Assembly (NCBI GenBank): GCA_027494035.1
Contig: JAOSJQ010000001.1
Span: forward strand, 2,790,001 to 2,854,000
Direction of reading: 5' to 3'
From: UTCFX2 sp002050125
GTDB taxonomy: Bacteria > Chloroflexota > Anaerolineae > Anaerolineales > UBA4823
DNA length: 64,000 nt
Each line of letters opens with the position of its first letter. The stretch's first letter is position 1. A model generated the notes under the pieces. The model did not search any database, was not told the origin of the DNA, and saw nothing but the letters and a program-made list of their open reading frames with translations. Made by a program: the position numbers and the translations under genes. Below, in pieces: positions 26,607-36,455 of this stretch.

Positions 26607-29163
26607 TCACAACATTTTCAAGATGGCAAGCGTTTCGGGTTTGCTCCCCGCGCCCAGTTCGCCCCCCGGACCCACGCAGGAAGGACAGCCTAACTCGCAG
26701 CTGCAGGCGGAGACCAGCTCCAGCGCGCCCTGGATCAACTCGGCGTGCAGCTCATAGAGCTGGCGGCTGAACCCCAGCCCGGCGGGAACCTGGTCGTAAA
26801 GCGCCACGGTCGGCGCGCCCTGCGCCAGCGGCGACTGCGGGTCGGAATGCACGCCCAGGTCGCTCGCGTCGCACATCAGGAAGAAGGGCGCCAGGTTGCC
26901 GAGCGCGTACGCCAGCCCCGCCAAACCGCTGCGCACGCGCACCACCGTCTCCACCCGCCGGTGACACTCCGCGCAGAGCGTGACCAGATTTTCGAGCTGG
27001 TTGGCTTCGAGGAACGAGGCGAAAGCGCGGAAGGGCGCGCGGTGGTGGACGTGGTGGCTGCGTTCGCGTTCGGGCGCGCCGCACACCTGGCAGGTGTGAT
27101 TGTCGCGCGCTAGGGCGCGCTGGCGCTGCACTTCCCAGTTCGCACCGTAATCGTTGGGGTAGTTGTTCCACAACCCCGATTCTTTCAACTGATCCACCGT
27201 TTCGGGCGTCAGGCTGACCCAGTAGCCGGTGGTGAGCAGCGTGGCGGGCGGCAGGTCGAGCGCTTCCTGGTCGATCAGCTCGCGCGTGAGCCAGCGCAGG
27301 CGCTTGAAACCGGTCACGCGCGTGGTCACGCTGAGCTCGCCCTCGAACTTGCGCGCCCCGCGCACGGGCTGCTCTGCGTGCAGCTCGAGCAGCCCGATGG
27401 AAGTCTCGCGCCGCGGCGTGGTGTAATAGTCCACGCGCTCGGGGCGCAGGCGGGCGGTGTGGTTTTCCAGATCCAGCGCCTCGACCAGGTAGGTCTCAGC
27501 TTCGTGCAGATAAACCGCCTTGGGGTGCGCCATCCAGACCGCGCTGGCTTGATCCACCTGTCCGAGCGTGGCGGGCTGCTCGTCCTCGAACGTTTGCAGC
27601 GTCACCGCCTGCGCCGCGGCGCTGCGCAGCGAGACCGCCTGGGCGGGGTATTGATCCGCCATCCAGAAGTAGCGCTCGCCGGAGGGGTGCAGCGCGCCCT
27701 GTTCGGTAAGGAAGTCCAGGTAGCCGCGCAGTTCGTCCGGGGTCGAGGCGACCGAAGCGTTCGCCGGCTTTGAAGGGCAGCTCGAACGCGGCGCAGCGCA
27801 GGTGATCGAGCAGGATGAGCGGGTTGTCCGGGTTGATCAGGGCGCGTTCGGGCGAGCGGTCGAAGAAGTATTCGGGGTGGGCAGCGAGGAACTGGTCGAG
27901 CGGGTCGGCGGTGGCGATGAGCGCCGCCAGCGAGCGTTCGCCTGAGCCGCCCGTGCGGCGTCCGGCGCGCCCGGCTTGCTGCCAGGCGGCGGCGATCGTG
28001 CCAGGGTAGCCGACCAGCAAGACCGCGCCCATCCCGCCGATGTCGATCCCTAGTTCGAGCGCGTTGGTGGCGATCACCGTGCGCACCTGCCCCTGGCGCA
28101 GCCCGCGCTCGATCTCGCGCCGCTGTTCGGGGCGGTAGCCGCTGCGATAGCCGCGGATGCTGGCGGGGTCTGGAGCCGGCGCGCTGGCGGGGGGCTGCGC
28201 CGCGGCTTGCTGGCGCAAAAAGGTGAGCAGCAGCTCGACCGTACGGCGCGAGCGCCCAAACACGATCGTCTGTACGTCGTAATCGTACAGGTCCGCCGCG
28301 AGGCGCACGGTTTCCTGCAGCGCGCTGCGGCGCAAGCCCAGGCTCGGGTCGATCACGGGCGGGTTGTAGAACAGGAAGGTTTTGGGGGCGCTGCCGGCGC
28401 CGTCCTGGTCGATCAGCCGGGGCGGGCGCTCGATCAGCCGCTCCGCCAACTCCAGCGGGTTGGAGATCGTGGCGGAGGTCAGGATGAACTGGGGTTGCGC
28501 GCCGTAAAACGCGGCGATCCGGCGCAGGCGGCGCAGCACGTTGCCCACGTGCGAGCCAAACACGCCGCGGTAGATGTGGGCTTCGTCCAGCACCACGTAG
28601 CGCAGGTTGGCGAAGAACTCCGCCCAGCGGGCGTGGTGCGGCAGGATGCCCAGGTGCAGCATGTCCGGGTTGGTGACTAGCAGGCGGGCGGACTGGCGCA
28701 GGGGCTGGCGCTGGCTGAGGGGCGTGTCGCCATCGTAGATCCCGAGCGCAAGCGGCGCCTCGGGCGGCTGCGCCGCAGCGGGCAGCGCCCCGATCAGCGC
28801 CCGCAGCGCGGCGGTCTGGTCTTGGGCGAGGGCTTTGGTGGGGAAGATCAGCAGGGCGCGCGGCGCCGGGCTGCGCAGCAGGCAATCGAGCAGCGGGAGC
28901 TGGTAACACAGCGATTTGCCGCTGGCGGTGCCGGTCACGATGACCAGGTCCTGCCCGGCTGCGGCGGCTTCCAGGCTTTGGGCTTGATGGGTGTAGAGCT
29001 GGCGGATGCCGCGCTCAGCCAGGGCTGCGACCAGCGCCGGGTGCAGCGCCGCCGGGAAGGGGGCGAACTGGCTGGGTTTTGCCGGCAGTTCGCGCCAGAC
29101 CTCCACGGAGTTGGCGATCGACGGCTCGGATTTCCAGCGGCTGAGCAAGCGCGCGACGGACAT
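26607..29163 (-). pseudogene. MrfA-like DEAD/DEAH helicase with embedded HNH motif (one frameshift)
   Basis: The 29163-27750 frame has the helicase motifs: Walker A TGTASGKS, DEAH, TSATI, and QQAGRAGRR in motif VI. One extra base near 27745-27755 shifts to the downstream frame (TPDELRGYLDFL ... MADQYPAQA). That frame carries a DUF1998-like region, an HNH-type zinc motif (CQVCG, SHHVHH, TLCAECHRR) and a terminal cysteine cluster CSCELGCPSC. Repaired, it has ~851 residues. MrfA-type helicases unwind DNA in repair of crosslinks. The HNH insert could add nuclease or zinc-binding function. The start lacks a strong ribosome-binding site. Confidence 0.8.
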
Positions 29164-29221
29164 CGTTCTGGCGCGGTTCTTTCTAGCGGTTTGGCGAACT
29201 CGGAGCGGCTAGCGCGCCCAC

Positions 29222-32200
29222 TTAATTCGCAATCACCGTCTTTTCCACCTGGTTGTTGGTCGGGACGGGGTCTTCTTCGTTGGCGCGCACCTCGATCAGG
29301 CTCTCGAACGGACCCGGGAGCGCCGGGGCGTTGGCGACCACCTGTACCTGGGTCTGCGCGCCCGCCGCCAGACCGCCCAACTGGCAGACCACCACGTTGG
29401 CGGCTTGCTGGCAGGTGGGTCCGCCGGGCGTGACGGAGACAAACGTGGCGGTCAGCGGCAGCGTCTGCGTGAGCGTGAGCCCGCTGGCGATGGAGGGTCC
29501 GGTGTTGGTGATCGTGAGCGTGTAGGTGAGCGGCGCGCTGGCGGTGACCGAAATCGGCGCGCTGACGTCCAACTCCAAATCCACCTGGGGGGTCACGCTG
29601 GTGGCGTCGGTGGCGGTTTTGTTGTTGGTGGCGGGGTCAACCGGCGAGTCGAGCGCGGCGCTGTTGCTGATCGTCCCGCTGGCGTCGAGGCGCACCGCGG
29701 CGTTGACCGTGAAGGTCGCCGAGCCGCCCGGGTTCAGGTGCACCAGGTGGTTGATGTTGCCGGTTTGGACGCCCGAAACCGCGCAGCTCGATCCGGCGGT
29801 GGCGCCGCACGTCCAGGAAATGTCCTTGAGCTGCGCCGGGAACGCGTCTGTGAGGCGCACGTTGGGAACCGCGCTGGGTCCGTTGTTGAAAACGATGATC
29901 GTGTAGCTGACCGCCTGTCCGGGCAGCACGTTGTCCCGCCCGTCGGTTTTGGTGAGCGACAGCGCCGCGTGGGGCGTGAGGTTGTCGGCGTCGGTCGCCT
30001 GGTTGTCCGCCGGGGTGAGTTCGATCAGCCCGGGGGGCGGATTGACCCGCGCCGTATTGACGAGCTGTCCGGTGGCGGAGGGCGCGATGCTCCCGCTGGC
30101 GGTGAGCGTGGCGGTTCCGTTGACCGCCAGGTCGACTAGCGCGTTGACGTTGCCCAGCCCGTTGGAGGTCTGGCAGCGCGAACCCGGCGCGGCGGCGCAG
30201 GTCCAGGAGACGTTGGTCAGGGTTGCCGGGAACTGATTGATGATCTGAACGTTACCCGCCGGGGAGGGTCCGTGGTTGGCGACCACGATGGTATAGGTGG
30301 TGTTGGCGCCCGGGATGGAGGCGCTCTGCCCGTTGCTGACGCTGATCGTCAGATCCACCGTCTGCGGCGTGGCGGAGGGCGGCGGCGTGCGGGTGCGGGT
30401 GAGCGTCGCGGTGGACGGCGGGCGCGCGGTCACGGTGGGGATGAAGACGAACGGCGTGCGCGTGGGCGGGTGCAGCGGGTCGGGGTCGACTGCGTCCTCG
30501 ATGCCGTCGCCGTCGGTGTCGCGCAGCAGCGGGTTGGTGCCGCGCTCCACTTCCACGCCATCCTTCAGCCCGTCGCCGTCGGTGTCCGCCAGCAGCGGGT
30601 TGGTCTTCCAGGTGAGCACTTCCAGCCCGTCGCTCAAGCCGTCGCCGTCGGTGTCGGGATTGTTGGGGTCGGTTCCGGCAGCCAGCTCGGCGCTGTTGAT
30701 CAGCCCGTCGCCGTCGCTGTCGAGCGCCAGCCAGCCGGCGGTGGCGGTCGCGGCTTGCAGGGTCGCCAGGTTGGCGCCGGCGAGCGAGGTGGAGGTGGCG
30801 GTGCGCTGGAAGACCGCGGTTTGGGTCGCCTGAACCAGTTCGGTGCGCTCGCCCTGGGCGGTCTGGTCGGCGCGGCGGAACGGTGAGGAGATCTGGTTGA
30901 TCAGCAGGCACAGCACGCAGGCGAGGCTGAGCGAGACGAGCGCGATGGCGATTGGCGCCCAGGGCGGGACAATGCCGCGGCTGAAGTACTCGCCCGAGTG
31001 GGTTTCCACCTGCCCGCCCTGCGAACTCACGTTGACGTTGAACGGGTGGGCTTGCTCCTGCCCAAACAGGCGCGGCTGGAGCAGCGCCGGGCGAAACTCG
31101 ACCACCGCCGACTTGCTGACCGGCAGGTTCACCTTCACCTGGGGCGGTTCGAAAACCAGCGTGTGCGTGCGGTCCTCCCACACGATCGTGAAGTTTTCGG
31201 GCAGGTTGCCGCGGTTGTGGATGTACACCTGCCCGTTCTCGCTGGAGGCGATGCGCGGCGGGCGCAGCTCGCTGGCAAAAAGCGAAAAGGCGGAAATGGT
31301 GAGCGTGAGCCGCAGCTCGACCGCCTGGCTGGCGGAGTTCTGGCTCTGGATACGGATCACCAGCCCGTAGCGCCCGGCTTTGACCAGCGGCGAACGCGGC
31401 GGGCGCACCGCGATGCGGATCTCGCGCTGGCTGTTCGCAGGGACGCGCACCGGCAGCGGCGGTGTGGGAATCCATTCGAGCGGAACCCCCTGAAAGCTGA
31501 TCCGGAACGCGTCGGGCGCGGGACCGCGGTTGAACAGCAGCAGCGGGATTTCGCCGCTGGCGCCCGGGGCGACCGAGAGCGCCATCGTCGCGGCAAACGC
31601 CCCGACCCAGCCCAAACCGGCGCTGCGCGCCACTTGCGAGGCTTCGATCGTTTCGCCGTTTGGACCGACGAAGACCTCGTCGGTGTCCGGCAGGTTCTGC
31701 CCCGGCTGGGTGGGCAGGTCGCGCGAGATCACCGCCTGGGTGGTGCGCACCTGCGCCTGGCGCTCGATGCGCATCCAGGCTTCGCCGATGCGCAGGTTCG
31801 CGCCGGGCTCCCAGAGCGTGGCTTTCTCCGGGGCGAGGCGCTTTTGTTCCAGAAAGGCGCCGTTCAGGCTGCCCAGATCGCGCACGGTGTAATTCTGCCC
31901 GTCGAAATCGATCCGCACATGACGCCGCGAAACGCCGGGCAGGTCGAGCGGCACGTCGTTGTCCTGGCTGCGCCCGATGGTCAGCCCGCCCGGTTTGAGC
32001 GCAAAGCTGCGCACGCTTTTGTCGGGCATCAACACGTAGAGCGTATCCTGCGAGATGTCCACCCCGGGCGTCGCGGGCGCAGCCGCCGGCGCGCTGAACG
32101 CGGCTGGTTCAGCCAAGCGCGCCGTCTTTGGCAGCTCCTTTTTGAGATAGGCGGAAACCTGGCAGGCGCCGCCAAACCCCGAGGCGGTGCTGCGCCGCGC

Positions 32201-33004
32201 CGCGACTTGATCCTGCAGCCCCGCCAGCGCAGCCGCCAGCTCGCCGGCGTCCTTGAAGCGGTCCGCCGGGTTGGGCGAGAGGCACTTGAGGATCGTCTTT
32301 TCGAGCAGTTCGGGCAGGTCGGGGTGAAGCAGGTGCGGCAGCAGCGTCACCGCCGGACCGGAAGTCGCTTCGCTCTGCGGGGTGGGCGGCTGACCGGTGA
32401 CCAGCTCGTACAGGATTGCGCCCAGGGCGTACACGTCCGCGGCTGGGGTGAAACGCCCGCCGCGCCCGCCGCCCGGGGCGCGGTACGCCGCCGGGGCGAG
32501 GCTCTCGCCGGCGACGCTGAGCCCGGTGCGCAGGATGATCGGCTGGTAGGGCAGCGTTGCGCTCGGCTCCGCCCGGAAGGCGATCTGGGCGGGGAAGAGG
32601 TCGCCGTGCGCCACGCCGCGCTGGTGGACGTAATCCAGGATCAGGCACAGCTCGCGCGCCAGTTGAAACGCTTCGCCCAGTTCCAGCCAGCAATCCGCCT
32701 GGCGCATCTCGTGCAGCACCCGTTCCAGCCGCGGGCTGGGGATGTACTCCTGGACGACGTAGTCCTGGTTTTCGAAAACGCCAAAGTCGTACAGGCGGGA
32801 GAGACCGGTGTGCCGCCAGGTCGAGATCAGGCGCACGTTTTGCAAGATCGAAACCGAGCTCGGGGCGGGGGCGGTGAGCAAATAGAGCGTCACCAGCCGG
32901 TCGAACTTGGGGTCGTACGCCTGATAGACGCTGGCGATGCGATCCTGTTCGAGCAGCTCCCGGATTTCGTAACGGTCGACGGTCTGGCTGGTCAGGTTGG
33001 GCAT
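29222..33004 (-). CDS. Pseudokinase-FHA transmembrane protein with TSP3 and DUF11 ectodomain
   Basis: The 1260-residue protein has a kinase-fold domain (1-280), an FHA domain (~335-400: GRSQDNDVPLDLPGVSRRHV), Ig-like modules (~450-660), a TM helix (~676-705), TSP3 calcium repeats (DSDGDGLINSAEL, DTDGDGLSDGLEV), a Pro/Thr linker and three DUF11 repeats. The kinase domain lacks the ATP-binding Lys (VTLYLLTA for VAIK), has HGDLFPAQ for HRDLKPGN, and has no DFG Asp (ILRTGLS). It is therefore almost certainly catalytically dead and acts as a scaffold or allosteric partner. It lies 44 bases downstream of the active paralog. GGAGAG precedes the ATG. Confidence 0.85.
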   Translation of the reverse strand: MPNLTSQTVDRYEIRELLEQDRIASVYQAYDPKFDRLVTLYLLTAPAPSSVSILQNVRLISTWRHTGLSRLYDFGVFENQDYVVQEYIPSPRLERVLHEMRQADCWLELGEAFQLARELCLILDYVHQRGVAHGDLFPAQIAFRAEPSATLPYQPIILRTGLSVAGESLAPAAYRAPGGGRGGRFTPAADVYALGAILYELVTGQPPTPQSEATSGPAVTLLPHLLHPDLPELLEKTILKCLSPNPADRFKDAGELAAALAGLQDQVAARRSTASGFGGACQVSAYLKKELPKTARLAEPAAFSAPAAAPATPGVDISQDTLYVLMPDKSVRSFALKPGGLTIGRSQDNDVPLDLPGVSRRHVRIDFDGQNYTVRDLGSLNGAFLEQKRLAPEKATLWEPGANLRIGEAWMRIERQAQVRTTQAVISRDLPTQPGQNLPDTDEVFVGPNGETIEASQVARSAGLGWVGAFAATMALSVAPGASGEIPLLLFNRGPAPDAFRISFQGVPLEWIPTPPLPVRVPANSQREIRIAVRPPRSPLVKAGRYGLVIRIQSQNSASQAVELRLTLTISAFSLFASELRPPRIASSENGQVYIHNRGNLPENFTIVWEDRTHTLVFEPPQVKVNLPVSKSAVVEFRPALLQPRLFGQEQAHPFNVNVSSQGGQVETHSGEYFSRGIVPPWAPIAIALVSLSLACVLCLLINQISSPFRRADQTAQGERTELVQATQTAVFQRTATSTSLAGANLATLQAATATAGWLALDSDGDGLINSAELAAGTDPNNPDTDGDGLSDGLEVLTWKTNPLLADTDGDGLKDGVEVERGTNPLLRDTDGDGIEDAVDPDPLHPPTRTPFVFIPTVTARPPSTATLTRTRTPPPSATPQTVDLTISVSNGQSASIPGANTTYTIVVANHGPSPAGNVQIINQFPATLTNVSWTCAAAPGSRCQTSNGLGNVNALVDLAVNGTATLTASGSIAPSATGQLVNTARVNPPPGLIELTPADNQATDADNLTPHAALSLTKTDGRDNVLPGQAVSYTIIVFNNGPSAVPNVRLTDAFPAQLKDISWTCGATAGSSCAVSGVQTGNINHLVHLNPGGSATFTVNAAVRLDASGTISNSAALDSPVDPATNNKTATDATSVTPQVDLELDVSAPISVTASAPLTYTLTITNTGPSIASGLTLTQTLPLTATFVSVTPGGPTCQQAANVVVCQLGGLAAGAQTQVQVVANAPALPGPFESLIEVRANEEDPVPTNNQVEKTVIAN

Positions 33005-33047
33005 GGGTCTCTCCGTTTTACCTCACATCAAGGCAGCCGCGCCTCGA

Positions 33048-36000
33048 TCATGGCAGCATTAACTCGATGGTGTTGACCAGCAGGCGCTGCCCTTTGTTAG
33101 TCATTGCAGAAGGCGTGCCATCGAAGCCCCACAGGAAGTAGCGCTGAAGCTCGCGCATCAGAGGGGAGTACTGCGAACTGGCGGGAACGCTCGCAAACGC
33201 CTTGACGTCGGCGATGGGCGCTGGATAATAGATGGCGACGCAATTGACCCCGCTCCCGTAGAGCGAGATCACGCCGCTGGCGGGGATGTTGATGTTGTTG
33301 GGGGTGGTCCAAAGCGCCCGCCCGCGTCGAGCACCTGCACGTCGGCGGTGGTTTGGTGCCCGCCGTTGCCCCAGCCGATGTTCAGGCTGAGCTTGCCAAA
33401 GAACGCGTAGCCGCCCTCGCCAAAACCGATGATCGGTTTGCCGGTGGCGTGGATCTGGTTGGCGGTGCTGCCCGCGCCGTCCGCCCAGTCGTCGCTCACG
33501 CCGGTGTCATAGCCGATCAGAATGGCTTTGTAGGCTCCGAAATCGGTCGCAAACACGTCCGCCAGGGAGATCAGATCGACCTGGTAACCCTGCGAGGTCA
33601 GGAAGGTCTTGAAATCGTTGGCGGCGGCGGCGTCGGTGTGGTAAATAAACGCCAGCCGCTTGACCGCCTCGGCGGTCTGGGTAGCCGCCTGGGCGGCGCT
33701 GAGGGTCTGGGCGGCGGCCGCGGTGAGCTGGGCAGCCGCCTGCGCGGTGGATTGCAGCGCCTGCGCGGTCTGCGAGGCGCTGACGCTTTGGGTTGCCTGG
33801 TTGGCAGCCTGCTGGGTGCCCGGCTGGTCAACCGTGGGGGTGGAGGTGTACAGCGGGGCGGGGTCCTGGGCGTCGGGGATGCCGTCGCCGTCGCTGTCGG
33901 GGTTGAGCGGGTTCAAGCCGCGCGCGACTTCATCGCCGTCCTTGATGCCGTCCCCGTCCGTATCGGGGTTGAGCGGGTCGGTGCGGCGGTTGTGGACTTC
34001 CTCGCCGTCGTCGAGCCCGTCCTCGTCGGTGTCGCGCTTGTTCGGCAGCGTGTTCAGGGCGAGTTCTTCGCCGTTGGTCAGCCCGTCCTTGTCGTCGTCG
34101 AGCAGCAGCCAGGCGGCGGTGGCGGTGGCGGCTTGCGCCGTGGCTTGGTTCAGGTCGAGCGCCGCCGCGGCGGTTTGGGTGGTGACCGTGTTGGTGCGCT
34201 CGACCGCCAGGGCGATCTCGGTGGCGGCGGTGTTGGGCGCCGGGGCGCCGCCAAACGGGTTGGCGATCAGCAGCCCCGCCGCGCCGAGCAGCAGACACAC
34301 CGCCAGCGCCAACGGCGCAACCCACAGCGGGATCATGCCGCGACTGGCGACTTCGGCGGAGTGGCTCTGGTAGCCGCCCGAACTCGAGGCGACCTGCGCC
34401 GCGATCTGCTGAACCTGCTCGCCGCCGAACAGCGGGCGGTGGGGGTTGTCCACGCGGAATTCAGCCCGCACCTCTTCGCCGGCGGGGATTTTGAACGCCG
34501 GGCGTTCGGGGGTGAAGCTGAACTGGCGCGCAGCGTCCTGCCATTCGACACTGAACGTCTCGGCGGCGTTGCCCTGGTTTTGGATCGTGAGCTGACCGGT
34601 CTCGCCGGCGCGCAGACGGCGCGGCGCGAGCGCGCTGGCGAACTGGGAGTAGGCGGAGACGCTCAGCGTCAGGCTGGCTTCGGTGTATTGGCTGGGGTTC
34701 TGGCTGCTTTGGGCGCGGATGACCAGCGCGTAACTCCCGGCGCGGCTGTCGGGGCGGCGCGGCGGGCGGGCGACCAGGTTGAGCTGCTTCTGCTCGCCCG
34801 GGACGAGCGAGATCGGGCGCGCCGGCGTCTCGATCCACGCGGCGGGGAAGCCCACGGCAGCCAGGCTGAACGCCGCCACCTGGCTGCCCTGGTTTTGCAG
34901 CGTGACCGGGATGTGCGCCGCCCCGCCCGGTTCGACCGTGACCTGTTCGCTCTCGAATGCCAGCGTGCACAGCGCGCCTCCCCCCGCGGCGGCTGTGGCG
35001 GCGGGGCGGGTGCGCGGCAGTTTGGGCGTTGCGGCGGTTTCGGCGAGCGCCGCCTGCCCGGCGCGCAGCAAGCGAAACCAGGTGTCGCCGATGCGCAGGG
35101 CTTTTTCGGGCAGCCAGGTCTCCGGCGCATTCGGAACCAGGCGCTGATTGTCGAGGAAGGACCCGTTGGTGCTGTTCAGGTCGACCACGCGGTACTGGTT
35201 TCCGGCGTATTCGATGCGCACGTGGTGGCGCGAGGATTTGCGGTCGTCGAGCACGATGTCGTTGTCGGGGTCGCGCCCGATCATGATCCCCGTGCGCTTC
35301 AACAACACGGTGCGCGTGGTTTTGTCCGCGGCGAGCACCTGGATGCGGTCCTGGTCGAACTCAGCCGGGGCTTGATAGCCTTCGAAAACCGAGACGCCGC
35401 GGTGTTCCATCAGGCTCTGCTGGTACTGGGTGAACAGGCTGGCGGCGTTCTGGAGCGGGCTGGGGGCGGTCTGCACCTGCGAGGCGCTCTCGGCGGCGCC
35501 TTTGAGCGCCTCGGCGAGGTCGCCCGCGGAGGCGAAGCGCCGGTTGGGGTCTTTTTCGATGCAGCGCAGGATGATCTTTTCGAGGCTGGCGGGCAGGTCG
35601 GGGCGCAGCGAAGACGGCGCGGGTGGCGGCGTGTTGACGTGGAACTGGATCGCGTCCGCCAGGCTGCGCGCCGGAAACGGGAGCTGCCCGGTCGTCAGCT
35701 CGAACAGCAGGATGCCGAGCGAATACACGTCGCTGCGGGCGTCGGTGGTCTGCCCCAGGGCTTGTTCGGGCGACATGTACGCCGGCGTGCCCATCGAGAC
35801 GCCGTCTTGGGTGAACGCGCCGCCGGCGGCGAGCTTGGCTAAGCCCAGGTCGGTGATGATCGGGCGGTAGGGCAGCCCGCCCGCTGGTTCGGGTTCGATC
35901 ATGATGTTGCCCGGTTTGAGGTCGCGGTGCAGCACGCCCTGTTTGTGCGCGTAAGCGAGCGCTTGCGCGGTCTGTTGGATCAAACCGGCGGCTTCGTTGA

Positions 36001-36337
36001 GCGGGATCCACGCGCCTTCCTGACGCATGTCGCGCAGCATCTTCTCGAGGTTGTCGCCCGGGATGAACTTCATCACGATGTAGAGGCTCTGGCGGTCCTG
36101 ACCGAAATCGTACACCTGGACGATGCTGGCGTGATCGAGCCGCGCGGCGGTGCGGGCTTCCTGCAGGAAGCGCGCCTGGAAGTTCGACTGGCGCGCAAAA
36201 TGGGCGTGCATCACCTTGATCGCGACGTCGCGCTGCAGCGTGATGTCGTGGGCTTTGTACACCGCGCCCATGCCCCCCTCGCCGAGCAGGCTGATGATTT
36301 TGTAGCGGTTGATGGTCTGACCGACGAGCTCTGCCAT
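33048..36337 (-). pseudogene. Hanks-type Ser/Thr kinase with FHA, TM and TSP3 ectodomain (one frameshift near 3' end)
   Basis: The kinase domain is complete: LGEGGMGAVYKAHD, DVAIKVM, LHRDLKPGNIM, ITDLGLAK and MSPEQALG. An FHA domain (~345-410: GRDPDNDIVLDDRKSSRHHV), Ig-like modules, a TM helix (~667-690) and TSP3 repeats follow. Next comes an Ala/Gln-rich stretch and an extracellular alpha/beta domain (LAFIYHTDAAAANDFKTFLT, KAILIGYDTG). One missing base near 33314-33325 breaks the last ~95 codons, which resume ALWTTPNNINIPASGVISLY and end LVNTIELMLP. Repaired length is 1096. The ATG at 36337 (GAGG upstream) is chosen over a GTG at 36352. The kinase itself is intact and presumably active. Confidence 0.85.
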
Positions 36338-36455
36338 GATTAAATGCCTCACCTATATAAGACGGAATCCTGGATCAAATGGTTTCAATCCTTTGGCTAA
36401 AAGAGTATAACCCAAGATAATTGGAAAATAAAGCGGCGCGGCTGAAGCAGCCGCG

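Noticed and set aside
29222..33004. Active kinase call for the second kinase-fold gene
   Set aside because: The ATP Lys, the catalytic-loop Asn and the DFG Asp are all missing.
30998..33076. 692-codon plus-strand frame opposite the pseudokinase gene
   Set aside because: It is antisense to a well-defined multidomain protein and lacks a start site or any domain.
33353..35842. 829-codon plus-strand frame opposite the kinase gene
   Set aside because: Antisense shadow of the kinase, Gly/Arg-rich with no motifs.
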